Below are positions 17,984-26,193 of a stretch of 64,000 nucleotides of DNA, one piece after another. The position numbers were made by a program, and so were the translations under genes. Location of the stretch: NCBI GenBank assembly GCA_963766345.1, contig CAVXZL010000007.1, positions 3,575 to 67,574 of the forward strand, given 5' to 3'. The notes beneath the pieces were generated by a model. The model saw only the letters and a list, made by a program, of their open reading frames with translations, did not search any database and was not told where the DNA came from. The stretch is from DASVFB01 sp963766345. Lineage in GTDB: Bacteria > Actinomycetota > Thermoleophilia > Gaiellales > Gaiellaceae. Within the stretch, counting starts at the first letter, position 1, and every line of letters starts with the position of its first letter.

Positions 17984-18336
17984 AAGAGCTTGGCGTCGTC
18001 GTCCGGGTGCGTCGTCGCCTCGAGGAGCCGGCGCGCGCGGCGCTGGAGATCGGCGAGGTCGAGCCGGCCCTGCTCGGCGCCCTCGACGACCCGGCGCGCG
18101 AGCGCGACCGCGTCCTCGACGACCGCGACGTTCGCCGCGCCCTCCTGCCCCATCTCGGAGAGGATCGTCCGCTCGGTCCGCGATGCGACGATCGGGTCGG
18201 AGACGCCCTCGACCCAGACGCGCGTGCGCCGGCCTCCCCCGCGCTCGTCGCCGCGCAGCGGCTCGAGCGCGTAGATCTTGTCCGCGCGCGCGTACTTGCC
18301 GAAGCCGAGGAAGATCATGCGCGAGGCGTCCGCCAT
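17980..18336 (-). CDS. RemA-like DUF370 regulatory protein with helical C-terminal extension
   Basis: 118 aa. Residues 7-60 match the RemA/DUF370 pattern: MIFLGFGKYARADKIYAL and, after a short insert, GRRTRVWVEG and a 'DPIVAS' strand. RemA of Bacillus binds DNA and activates matrix and osmoprotection genes. Here the domain is followed by about 50 residues of predicted helix (VVEDAVALARRVVEGAEQGR) not found in Bacillus RemA. A GATAAT box lies 6 nt before the ATG, so it may have its own leaderless promoter, although it is only 14 bp from the aminotransferase stop. It is coupled to the MFS gene. Confidence 0.7.
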   Translation of the reverse strand: MADASRMIFLGFGKYARADKIYALEPLRGDERGGGRRTRVWVEGVSDPIVASRTERTILSEMGQEGAANVAVVEDAVALARRVVEGAEQGRLDLADLQRRARRLLEATTHPDDDAKLF

Positions 18337-18342
18337 GCGCCG

Positions 18343-18348
18343 ATTATC
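18343..18348 (-). promoter_or_regulatory. Possible -10 box (GATAAT) for the RemA-like gene
   Basis: On the minus strand GATAAT, 5 of 6 to TATAAT, ends 6 nt before the ATG at 18336. Confidence 0.3.
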
Positions 18349-18350
18349 CC

Positions 18351-19466
18351 CTAGAGCACGGAGCGCAACGTCTCGATGACGAACTGCTGATCGTCTTCGC
18401 CGAGGCGCGCGTGGAACGGCAGCGCCATGGTGCGTGCGCTGCAGTCCTCCGAGACCGGCAGCATCCCCTCGCCGAAGCCGTACCGCTCGCGCATGTACGA
18501 CTGGAGATGGATCGACGGCAGGTACGGGGCCGTCGCGACGCCGCGCTCGTCCATGCGCCGCATCACGCCGTCGCGGTCGACGCCCTCCGGCAGCTTCACG
18601 ACGTACACGAACCAGGAGCGCACGTGATCCGCATCGTCGGCGAGCGGCGGCTCGACGTCGACCCCGGCGAGGAGGTCCGTGTACCGCGCCGCGACGGCGT
18701 CGCGCGCGGCGAGGATCTCGTCCAGGCGTTCCACCTGCCCGATGCCGAGCGCGGCCGAGATGTCGTCGAGGCGGTAATTGAAACCGAGACGCCCGTGCAT
18801 GAGCCACGAGCTGGTCTCGAGCCGGCCCTGGTTTCGCAGCGACACGAGCGCTTCGTACTGCTCCGCGTCGTTCGTCGTGATCGCACCGCCTTCGCCGGTC
18901 GTCATCTGCTTGTTCGGATAGAACGCGAACGTCGCCGGGTGGCCGTGCGAGCCGAGCAGGCGTCCCTTGTACCGCGCACCGAGCGCCTCGCACGCGTCCT
19001 CGACGAGCGCGAGCCCGTGCCGCTCGCAGATCTCGAGCAGCGGGTCGAGCTCGCACGGATAGCCGAAGATGTCGACGGCGACGACGGCCTTCGTCCGCTC
19101 GGTGATCGCGGCCTCGACCGCCGCGGGATCGAGGTTGTATGTGTGCGGGTCGATGTCGGCGAAGACCGGCGTCGCACCCTGGTAGATCGCGCAGTTCGCC
19201 GACGCGACGAACGAGTAGGGCGACGTGATCACCTCGTCGCCCGGCGCGACGCCGGCGAGCACCATCCCGAGGTGGAGCGCGGCGGTGCCGCTCGAGACCG
19301 CGGCGCAGTGGCGGACGCCCAGCCTCTCCGCGAGCAGCTCCTCGAACCGCGGCCCCGTCGGCCCAAGCGACAGGTGCCCCGAGCGCAGCGTCTCGAGCAC
19401 GAGCTCCTCGTCGCGCTCGTCGATCCAGGGCGCGCTGAGCTGAATGCGCTTTGTCGCCTGCGTCAC
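18351..19466 (-). CDS. DegT/DnrJ/EryC1 family sugar aminotransferase
   Basis: 371 aa PLP-dependent aminotransferase of the nucleotide-sugar type. Motifs: SSGTAALHLGMVLAGVAPGDEVITSP, VVAVDIFGYPCELDP, the Asp in LVEDACEALGARYKG and the PLP Lys186 in FYPNKQMTTGEGG. These enzymes aminate 3- or 4-keto sugars for surface glycans or antibiotics. GTG start at 19466 overlapping the ilvE stop by 4 bp. No other sugar genes lie nearby, so the product sugar cannot be named. Confidence 0.9.
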   Translation of the reverse strand: MTQATKRIQLSAPWIDERDEELVLETLRSGHLSLGPTGPRFEELLAERLGVRHCAAVSSGTAALHLGMVLAGVAPGDEVITSPYSFVASANCAIYQGATPVFADIDPHTYNLDPAAVEAAITERTKAVVAVDIFGYPCELDPLLEICERHGLALVEDACEALGARYKGRLLGSHGHPATFAFYPNKQMTTGEGGAITTNDAEQYEALVSLRNQGRLETSSWLMHGRLGFNYRLDDISAALGIGQVERLDEILAARDAVAARYTDLLAGVDVEPPLADDADHVRSWFVYVVKLPEGVDRDGVMRRMDERGVATAPYLPSIHLQSYMRERYGFGEGMLPVSEDCSARTMALPFHARLGEDDQQFVIETLRSVL

Positions 19467-20392
19467 GCTTCGGCGCGCGCGAAGTTCTCGACCGGGTCGC
19501 GCCACTGCGCCCACCGGTCGTTGAGGCCGTTCACCGTGTCGAGGTACGCCTTCTGGATCTCCTTCGTCACAGGCCCGACCCCGATGACGACGTCGTCGAT
19601 CTCGCAGATCGGCGTCACCTCGGCGGCCGTGCCGCACATGAAGAGCTCGTCCGCGATGTGGAGATCGGAGCGGATGAGGTTCTTCTCGACGACGGTGTGG
19701 CCGAGGTCCTGCGCGATCTGGATGATCGTGTCGCGCGTGAGGCCCGGCAGGATCCCGGCCGAGAGATCCGGCGTGTAGAGGACGCCGTCGCGCACGACGA
19801 AGATGTTCTCGCCCGAGCCGTCCGCGACGTAGCCGTCGTGCGTGAGCATGATCGCCTCTTCGTAGCCGCCCTTGTTCGCCTCGGTGACGGCCAGCATCGA
19901 GTTCAGGTACACGCCGGTCGCCTTCGCAACGTGCGGGATGACGTTCGGCCCGATGCGCTGCCACGACGAGACCTTCGCGCGGATGCCGTTCTGCAGTCCC
20001 TCGTCGCCGAGGTACGTGCCCCACGGCCAGCTCATGATCACGACCTCGACCGGGTTGTCGCGCGCCGCAACGCCGAGCTCGCCGTAGCCGTAGAACGCGA
20101 GCGGCCGGAGGTAACACGACGGCAGCCCGTTGGTGCAGATGAGGTCCTTGCAGACCGCGCGCAGCTCCTCCGCGGAGTACGGAAGCTGCATGTAGAGCAG
20201 CTTCGCCGAGTTCGCGAAGCGGTCGAGGTGGTCGCGGAGCCTGAACACCGACGGCCCCTGCGGCGTGTCATAGCAGCGAATCCCTTCGAAGATGCCCGTT
20301 CCGTAGTGCAGTCCGTGCGAGCCGACGTGGATCTTCGCGTCGTCCCAGTCGATCAGCTCGCCGTTCATCCAGATCTTCTCGGTGGCCTGCAT
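19463..20392 (-). CDS. ilvE: Branched-chain amino acid aminotransferase
   Basis: 309 aa fold-type IV PLP enzyme, last step of valine, leucine and isoleucine synthesis. Motifs: HGLHYGTGIFEGIRCY at 26-41, PLP Lys157 in PHVAKATGVYLNS, EAIMLTHDGYVADGSGENIF and LPGLTRDTII. Length and order match IlvE rather than D-amino acid aminotransferase. The ATG has an AAAGGAG site. The downstream DegT gene begins inside its stop codon. Confidence 0.95.
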   Translation of the reverse strand: MQATEKIWMNGELIDWDDAKIHVGSHGLHYGTGIFEGIRCYDTPQGPSVFRLRDHLDRFANSAKLLYMQLPYSAEELRAVCKDLICTNGLPSCYLRPLAFYGYGELGVAARDNPVEVVIMSWPWGTYLGDEGLQNGIRAKVSSWQRIGPNVIPHVAKATGVYLNSMLAVTEANKGGYEEAIMLTHDGYVADGSGENIFVVRDGVLYTPDLSAGILPGLTRDTIIQIAQDLGHTVVEKNLIRSDLHIADELFMCGTAAEVTPICEIDDVVIGVGPVTKEIQKAYLDTVNGLNDRWAQWRDPVENFARAEA

Positions 20393-20446
20393 CGAAGAGG
20401 CTCTCCTTTCGCGCCGCGCGGGGGAAACCGAATCGTACCCGCCGAC

Positions 20447-20929
20447 CTAGTCGGCAACCACGAGGTCGGCCGGCGCGGCCTTCGTGAGCCGGACGAGCTC
20501 GCGGGTCGGAAGCACCGCCATGTGACGCGTCGAGCCCGCGCCGACCCAGAGCTCGTCCTCCGCGAGCAGAACGCGGTCGATCAGCGCGCGCTCGACGCGC
20601 TGCAGCGGGAAGGGCGCGACGGCGCCCGGAGCGAATCCGGTCAGGATCGGGACCTCGCGCGCGTGGGCCACCCGCGCCTTCGTCGCGCCGGCGGCGATTG
20701 CGATCTTGGTCATGTCGCCTCGTCGGTCTCCCGGTACGAGCGCGAGGAGCGGCCGCTCGTCGCAGAGCACGATCAGCGACTTCACGATCTCGGAGACGTC
20801 GCAGCCGGCGGCACGCGCCGCGTCGGCGGCGGTCGCCGTCTCGACGCCGAACTCCTCGATGCGCGCTTCCGCTCCCGCCGCACGCAGGAATCCCGCCACC
20901 CGCTCGACTTCCTGCGGCCAGGGCCTCAC
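20447..20929 (-). CDS. YbaK/EbsC-type aminoacyl-tRNA deacylase
   Basis: 160 aa editing-domain protein of the ProX/YbaK family, which hydrolyses mischarged tRNA. Motifs: CDVSEIVKSLIVLCDERPLLALVPGDRRGD with the conserved Lys, ATKARVA, and FAPGAVAPFPL in the GxxPP-like loop (here GAVAPF), then LAEDELWVGAGST. Specificity (Cys-tRNA-Pro or Ala-tRNA-Pro) cannot be fixed by eye. GTG start 20929 with a leaderless-type TAGAGT box 6 nt upstream. Divergent from the frameshifted secreted-protein gene. Confidence 0.85.
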   Translation of the reverse strand: MRPWPQEVERVAGFLRAAGAEARIEEFGVETATAADAARAAGCDVSEIVKSLIVLCDERPLLALVPGDRRGDMTKIAIAAGATKARVAHAREVPILTGFAPGAVAPFPLQRVERALIDRVLLAEDELWVGAGSTRHMAVLPTRELVRLTKAAPADLVVAD

Positions 20930-20935
20930 GGCGAA

Positions 20936-20941
20936 ACTCTA
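20936..20941 (-). promoter_or_regulatory. Leaderless-type -10 box (TAGAGT)
   Basis: Minus strand TAGAGT, 6 nt before the GTG at 20929; no ribosome site upstream of that GTG. Confidence 0.5.
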
Positions 20942-21060
20942 CGACGCCGTGCGCCGTTGAATGCCGCGGGAGACGACCTGTGACGAGCGTCGCGCCGGGC
21001 GACGAGAGCCGCCTCGCGACGCGTTTGGCCAGAGGGCCTCTCCGGGGTAGAACCGCCACC

Positions 21061-21689
21061 GTGCCAACCGGGGTCGGCGCGCGGTGTGCAGGAGCGCTGC
21101 TGGCGCTGACGGCGTTCGTCGCCGGCGCCGCGTCCGGGCACGCCGCAACGGCGCCTGCGTACGTCGTGATGTACAGCGACGGTGGCGACTACATCGGCGG
21201 CGGTTTCCAGCGAACGTTCGACTCGGCGAACGCGACGATCGGCGTCGGCGGAAACCCGTACTACCTGACCGTCTCGGCATCCGGCGGCACCGCGGGAGAC
21301 TCGTTCTCGTTCGATTTCGCCGGGCCGCCCGGACAGGCGCTCGCGTCGGGAGGCGTCTACGTGAACGCGCAACGCGCCGCCTTCCGCGAGGCGGGTCATC
21401 CGGGCATCGACATCGGCGGCTCGGGCCGAGGCTGCAACACCGACACGGGCCTCTTCGAGGTGAAGGACATCGCCGTCGACTCGAGCGGCGCGATCTCGCA
21501 GCCGTGGATCGTCTACGAGCAGAACTGCGAGGGCGGGACGGCCGCGACCTGGGGCGAGGTCCGCATCGGCGGTCGCCCAAGAGCTACGCGCCGCTCAGGC
21601 GAGGCTCCCACCGCGTCCTCGTGCGCGCAACCGACGCAGGCGGCAACGTGGATCCGACGCCGGCGTGGCGCGTCTTCCGCGTCCGCTAG
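21061..21689 (+). pseudogene. Secreted Ig/FN-like protein broken by a -1 frameshift
   Basis: From GTG 21061 the frame gives a signal peptide (ALLALTAFVAGAASGHA, about 11-27) and a secreted domain (VVMYSDGGDYIGGGFQRTF, GTAATWGEVRIGG). After about 21570 that frame becomes arginine-rich nonsense. The overlapping frame instead ends at 21689 with SHRVLVRATDAGGNVDPTPA, a common C-terminal ending of repeat domains in secreted actinobacterial proteins. One base seems to be missing near 21565-21580. It is either a pseudogene or a sequence error. The function of the family is unknown. Confidence 0.6.
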
Positions 21690-21848
21690 CGCTGCGTTCG
21701 AGTCACCAGCTCAAGCCGCCTTCTGCCGTCACGGTCGAGCCGCGCTTCCACGCGACGTCCCACAGGGTTTTGCCTCGGGATCGCGGAAGGTGAAGCTCGA
21801 CGTCTGTACATGCGAGGGTGAAGAAGTTCGGCTGCGCCGGGAACGCAG

Positions 21849-23411
21849 TCACCGGAGCGAGATGAAGCGCGCATCGTCGAAGCCACCGCCCTGGAGGCGC
21901 TCTTCGAGCTCCGGCGGCGCGGGCGTATCGATCGACAGCACCATCAGCGCCTTGCCTCCGCGGCGCGTGCGCGACACCGTCATGTTCGCGATGTTCACGC
22001 CGGACTCCGCGAAGAGCGTCCCGACGCGGCCGATGACGCCCGGCACGTCGTCGTAGCGGAAGACGACGAGCAGCGGCGCGAGCTCCATCTCGAGCTCGAA
22101 CCCGAGCGCGCTCACGAGCCACTGCCGGTGCTCGCGCCCGATCGTCGTTCCTGCGACCTGGATGCCGTCGATGCCGACGCGGATGAGGTTCGTGAAGTCT
22201 CGCGACGAGCGTTTCCGCTCCTCGGCGACCTCGATGCCCCGCTCCGCGGCGATCACCGGCGCGTTCACGTAGTTCACGGGCTGGTCGGTGTGGCCTTCGA
22301 ACGCGCCGTTGAGCGCCGCGACGGTGAGCAGCCGCGTGTCGTACTGCGAGAGCGCGCCGTAGTACGTGAGCTCGATGCGCTCGGCGCGGCCCAACGCCAG
22401 CTCCATCGCGAGGCGCCCGAGCTTCGCCGCGAGCGGGACGTACGGCGACAGCGCCTCGAGATCCTCGGCACGCAGCGTCGGGATGTTCACGGCGTTCGTG
22501 ACGAGGCCGCCCTCGAGCGCGGCGACGATCTGCTCGGCGACGATGACGCCCGCACGATCCTGCGCCTCCTCGGTCGACGCGGCGAGGTGCGGCGTCGCGA
22601 CGACGTTCTCGAGGTCGAGGAGCGGTCCGGAGTAAGGCTCCGTCGAGAAGACGTCGAGCGCCGCCGCCGCGACTTTCCCCGAGCGAAGCGCATCGAGAAG
22701 CGCCTCCTCGTCGACGAGCTGCCCGCGCGCCGCGTTCACGAGCCTGACGCCGTCGCGCATCTTCGCGAACGCGTCGGTGCCGATCGAGCGGCGGGTCTCC
22801 GACGTCAGCGGGAGGTGCAGGGTGACGAACTCGGCGGTTGCGTACAAATCGTCGGGAGACTCGACGCGCTCGACGCCGAGCTCGCGGAAGCGGTCCTTCG
22901 ACACGAACGGGTCGTACGCGACGACGCGCATCTCGAGGCCGAGCGCGCGGCGCGCGACCTGCTGCCCGATGCGTCCGAAGCCGAGCACGCCGAGCGTCTT
23001 GCCCGCGAGCTCGATGCCGCCGAAGCGCGAGCGCTCCCAGCGGCCCTGCGCGAGCGCCGCGTGCGCCTGCGGAATGTGACGCGCGAGCGCGAGCAGCAGC
23101 GCGACCGTGTGCTCAGCCGCTGAGATCACCGTCGATTCCGGCGCGTTGGCGACGATGATCCCGCGCCGCGTGGCGGCGTCGACGTCCACGTTGTCCACCC
23201 CCACGCCCGCACGTCCGATCACCTTCAGGCGCTCCGCCTTGTGGATCAGCTCCTTCGTGAGCTTGGTCGCCGAGCGGACGACGATGCCGTCGTACACGCC
23301 GATGATCGCTTCGAGGTCGGAGTCGTGATCGACGTCGACGTCGAAGTGCTCGCGCAACAGGTCGACGCCGGCGTCCGCGATCCGCTCGCGAACGAGAACG
23401 CGCGGGCTCAA
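21849..23411 (-). CDS. serA: D-3-phosphoglycerate dehydrogenase
   Basis: 520 aa, first committed step of serine synthesis. NAD-binding Rossmann motif GVLGFGRIGQQVARRA at about 145-160, conserved arginine in NAARGQLVDEEAL, the Glu/His region ending ATPHLAAST, then an intervening (ASB) domain and a C-terminal ACT domain (VVFRYDDVPGVIGRVG, NIANMTVSR) for serine feedback. This is the long actinobacterial type. TTG start at 23411 overlaps the stop of the upstream aminotransferase (TTGA), placing the two in one operon. Confidence 0.96.
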   Translation of the reverse strand: MSPRVLVRERIADAGVDLLREHFDVDVDHDSDLEAIIGVYDGIVVRSATKLTKELIHKAERLKVIGRAGVGVDNVDVDAATRRGIIVANAPESTVISAAEHTVALLLALARHIPQAHAALAQGRWERSRFGGIELAGKTLGVLGFGRIGQQVARRALGLEMRVVAYDPFVSKDRFRELGVERVESPDDLYATAEFVTLHLPLTSETRRSIGTDAFAKMRDGVRLVNAARGQLVDEEALLDALRSGKVAAAALDVFSTEPYSGPLLDLENVVATPHLAASTEEAQDRAGVIVAEQIVAALEGGLVTNAVNIPTLRAEDLEALSPYVPLAAKLGRLAMELALGRAERIELTYYGALSQYDTRLLTVAALNGAFEGHTDQPVNYVNAPVIAAERGIEVAEERKRSSRDFTNLIRVGIDGIQVAGTTIGREHRQWLVSALGFELEMELAPLLVVFRYDDVPGVIGRVGTLFAESGVNIANMTVSRTRRGGKALMVLSIDTPAPPELEERLQGGGFDDARFISLR

Positions 23412-24553
23412 ACCTTCAGGGATTGCTCGTACGCCTCGAAGGCTCGCGTCGTCGCGACGCCGCGCTCGATGTCGGCGCCGAGCTCGGTCAACGCGAGCTC
23501 CACGGCGGCGAGCGCGGTGGCGATGTCGAAGACGTCGAAGTAGCCGATGTGGCCGATGCGGAAGATCTTCCCCTTGAGCGGCCCCTGGCCCGGCGCGAGC
23601 GTGACGCCGTGCCGGTCGCGCAGGAGCAGCAAGAGCTCACCGGCGTCGACGCCTTCGGGAGTCCGAACGGCCGTCACGACCGCGGCGCTGTCGTCGTCCG
23701 GGGAGAAAAGCTCGAGGCCCATCGCCTTGATCCCTTCGCGGCAGGCGCGGCCGAGCCGAACGTGGCGCTCGAAGGCGGCGTCGAGACCCTGCTCGAGCAA
23801 CAGGCCGAGGGCGACGTCGAGGCCTTTCACGAGCGACACGGCCGGTGTGAAGGCGGCGTCGAAGATCTGCTGCGCCTTGCGCGTCCGCTCCCAGTCGAAG
23901 TAGAAGCGCGGCAACGTCCCGCGCGAGTCCCACGCTCGCTGCGAGACCGAGACGAGGGCGAGGCCGGGCGGCGACATCAGCGCCTTCTGCGAGCCGGACA
24001 CGACGACGTCGACGCCCCAGTCGTCGGTCTCGAGCGGCACTGCGCCGAGGCTGGAGACCGCGTCGACGACCGAGAAGGCGCCCGCGTCACGCACGGCGGC
24101 CGTGAGGCTGCGGACGTCCGAGACGACACCGGTCGAGGTCTCGGAATGCGTCAGCAGCACGACGCGCGCCTCTCGCTCGGCGAGCCGTGCCGCGAGATCG
24201 TCGCCGGACGGCGACTCGCCCCATTCGTAGGCGAGCCGGTCGACCTCGCAGCCGAGTGCGCCGGCGATCGATGCCCAGCGGTCGCCGAACGCACCCGCGG
24301 TCACGACGCAGACGCGCTCGCCCGGCGAGCAGAGGTTGACGAGCGCCGACTCCATCGTGCCGGTGCCGCTCGCAGCGAAGAGGAGCACCTCGCTTTCGGT
24401 GCGGAAGACCTCCTTCAGGCGGCCCAGCGTGCGCTCGTACACGACACGGAAGTCGGGGCCGCGGTGGTGGAGCATCGGCTCGGCCGTCGCGGCGAGCACC
24501 TCTGGCGGCACCGGCGTCGGGCCCGGCGTGAACAGGTAGCGCTTGTCCGTCAC
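23408..24553 (-). CDS. Class V aminotransferase (serine-pathway / alanine-glyoxylate type)
   Basis: 381 aa PLP enzyme with FTPGPTPVPPEVLAA at the N-terminus, ASGTGTMESAL, HSETSTGV, VDAVSSLGAVP and the PLP Lys190 in SGSQKALMSPPG. The family includes alanine-glyoxylate, serine-pyruvate and, in some bacteria, phosphoserine aminotransferases. The immediate overlap with serA argues that it makes phosphoserine here; that is inference from context. GTG start at 24553 with TAGGCT 6 nt upstream, as part of a mirror-image divergent promoter. Confidence 0.9.
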   Translation of the reverse strand: MTDKRYLFTPGPTPVPPEVLAATAEPMLHHRGPDFRVVYERTLGRLKEVFRTESEVLLFAASGTGTMESALVNLCSPGERVCVVTAGAFGDRWASIAGALGCEVDRLAYEWGESPSGDDLAARLAEREARVVLLTHSETSTGVVSDVRSLTAAVRDAGAFSVVDAVSSLGAVPLETDDWGVDVVVSGSQKALMSPPGLALVSVSQRAWDSRGTLPRFYFDWERTRKAQQIFDAAFTPAVSLVKGLDVALGLLLEQGLDAAFERHVRLGRACREGIKAMGLELFSPDDDSAAVVTAVRTPEGVDAGELLLLLRDRHGVTLAPGQGPLKGKIFRIGHIGYFDVFDIATALAAVELALTELGADIERGVATTRAFEAYEQSLKV

Positions 24554-24590
24554 CCTCGGAGCCTAACGATGCTCCCACTAGGCTCCGCGC
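24554..24590. promoter_or_regulatory. Mirror-image divergent leaderless promoters
   Basis: A 37-bp gap between two GTG starts. On the minus strand TAGGCT (complement of 24560-24565) is followed by CCGAGG and then GTG 24553. On the plus strand TAGGCT (24579-24584) is followed by CCGCGC and then GTG 24591. Both -10 boxes are identical, both are 6 nt from the start codon, and they are 13 bp apart, so each -35 region overlaps the other promoter. Confidence 0.65.
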
Positions 24591-25208
24591 GTGGAAGCGC
24601 TGCTCGCGTTCGCCGCCGCGCTCGTCGCGCTCCGGCTTGCGGGACGCGTCGCCGGACGCTGGCGCGCCCGCCGCGCGCCGGAGCTCCTCGCGTGGAGCGG
24701 GGCGTTGTTCGCATACGCGGTCGCCGCCGCCGCGCTCGCGTGGGGCGCCGCACACGGCTGGGACGCCCGCGCCTTCCGTCTCTATTACCTGTTCGGCGGG
24801 CTGCTCACCGCGCCGCTGCTCGGGGCCGGCTCGCTCCTGATCTGGCGGAAGCGCTGGGCCGGTCCGGTCGCGCTCGTCTATGCGGGGCTCGCGGTCGGGA
24901 TCGCGCTCGCGGTGCCCGTCCACGGCGTCTTCTCCGGCAGCGACATCCCGGCGGCGCAGGATCACCTGGAGTTCGTGCCGGCGCGCCTCGTCGCGGTCGC
25001 GGCCAACACGCTCGGAACGCTGGCGGTGGTCGTCGTCGCCGCCGCGACGTTCCGGCGCCGGCCGCTCGGCAACGCGCTCATCGTCCTCGGCGTGGCGATC
25101 GCAGCCGCGGGCACGGCGCTCGCCGGCCTGGGCGTGGCGGGGACGGCCGGCTTCGCTCTGGCAGCGGTTCTTGCCCTCTACGCTGGCTTTGTTGCGCCTT
25201 CGCGCTGA
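24591..25208 (+). CDS. Small integral membrane protein, family not recognised
   Basis: 205 aa, almost entirely hydrophobic, with about six to seven membrane segments separated by short basic loops (RAPE, RKRW, RRRP). No transporter or enzyme motif is visible. It begins at GTG 24591 without a ribosome site, directly after a TAGGCT box, divergent from the serine-pathway genes. Function unknown. Confidence 0.75.
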   Translation: MEALLAFAAALVALRLAGRVAGRWRARRAPELLAWSGALFAYAVAAAALAWGAAHGWDARAFRLYYLFGGLLTAPLLGAGSLLIWRKRWAGPVALVYAGLAVGIALAVPVHGVFSGSDIPAAQDHLEFVPARLVAVAANTLGTLAVVVVAAATFRRRPLGNALIVLGVAIAAAGTALAGLGVAGTAGFALAAVLALYAGFVAPSR

Positions 25209-25296
25209 TTATCGCCACAATCTGCACTTAACGGATTCCTTATAACTTCGGCTTGCGGAAAACGCCGTTTGCTACTCTCCTGCCCGCTCGAAGGTT

Positions 25297-25827
25297 ATGC
25301 GGACTCTGCGGCCCCACTTCCTTGCGCTTCTCGTTGCGCTTGCCATCACCGCCACTGCGGCTCACGCAGCCCCGGCGGCGACGAAGGGCGCCGTCGAGCC
25401 CGACGCCGGCGCCGCGAAGGCAATCCGGCACTACCGCGCGACGACGATGACGCTCCAGGGCGTGATGGGCCACCGCGTGCAGTTCCGGAGACTTCGCCGC
25501 GTCAGCCTCGAGCACGCGCGCAAGGTCTGGCGCAGGCGGGCGGTCATGACGCAGCGGCGCTTCCTGCGCGGGCCCGCGCACAAAAGCGCCTGGCTCTGCA
25601 TCCACCGCTACGAGGGCGCATGGAGCGACGGTGGCAGCCCCTACTACGGCGGGCTGCAGATGGACATCAGCTTCCAGGCGAGTTACGGAGGGCCGCTCCT
25701 CGCGGCGAAGGGAACGGCGGAGAACTGGACGCCGCTCGAGCAGATGTGGGTGGCCGAGCACGCCTACCGCTCGGGACGCGGGTTCTATCCGTGGCCGAAC
25801 ACCGCGCGCGCCTGCGGCCTCATCTGA
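25297..25827 (+). CDS. Secreted Rpf-like / transglycosylase-like protein
   Basis: 176 aa. Signal peptide at about 1-26 (FLALLVALAITATAAHAAPA). The C-terminal 75 residues fit the resuscitation-promoting-factor/transglycosylase-like domain: AWLCIHRYEGAW with the expected catalytic Glu, SPYYGGLQMD, then WTPLEQMWVAEHAY and a terminal Cys pairing with the Cys in LCIH. Such enzymes cut peptidoglycan and promote regrowth from dormancy. The ATG has a GAAGG site and an AT-rich upstream region (25210-25290). Convergent with the cupin-like gene. Confidence 0.85.
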   Translation: MRTLRPHFLALLVALAITATAAHAAPAATKGAVEPDAGAAKAIRHYRATTMTLQGVMGHRVQFRRLRRVSLEHARKVWRRRAVMTQRRFLRGPAHKSAWLCIHRYEGAWSDGGSPYYGGLQMDISFQASYGGPLLAAKGTAENWTPLEQMWVAEHAYRSGRGFYPWPNTARACGLI

Positions 25828-25845
25828 CGGCCTGGACGGAAGACG

Positions 25846-26193
25846 CTAGAGCCGCGGTCGCGCGAGCGGCTCGATCGCGTCGGCCTCGACGATCACCGCG
25901 GTGAGACCGCGGTCGCTGCCGCTCTCGTGCACCTCGTCGACCTCCCAGAGCGCCGCCTCCCCGGCCGCGACGGGGCTGCGCGGCTCGTCACCGCTCCTTG
26001 CCCACCCCGAGCCGGCAACGACGAGGAAGAGCTGCGGGCACGCCGCCGGATGCGCGCCGACGAAGCCGTCGGCCGCGAGCTGCAGCAGGCTCACGCGGAC
26101 CGCGCCGCTGGCGCGCGCGACACCACCGATCGTCGCGCCGTGCGAGTCGAAGCGCGTGATCTCGCGCGTCGGCTCGAACGCGAAGATCCTCAC
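25846..26193 (-). CDS. Small cupin-like protein
   Basis: 115 aa. The pattern of short strands with HPAACPQLFLVVAGSGWARSG (beta-barrel motif 1-like) and a later 'AAGEAALWEVDEVHES' strand fits a single-domain cupin. The usual metal ligands are only partly present, so it may bind a small ligand rather than catalyse. GTG start at 26193 overlaps the gatB stop by 4 bp, so it is the last gene of the gatCAB operon. Confidence 0.65.
   Translation of the reverse strand: MRIFAFEPTREITRFDSHGATIGGVARASGAVRVSLLQLAADGFVGAHPAACPQLFLVVAGSGWARSGDEPRSPVAAGEAALWEVDEVHESGSDRGLTAVIVEADAIEPLARPRL

Noticed and set aside
21703..21848. Minus-strand tail TLWDVAWKRGSTVTAEGG after serA
   Set aside because: No start codon or ribosome site and no recognised family; the upstream part is out of frame with serA.
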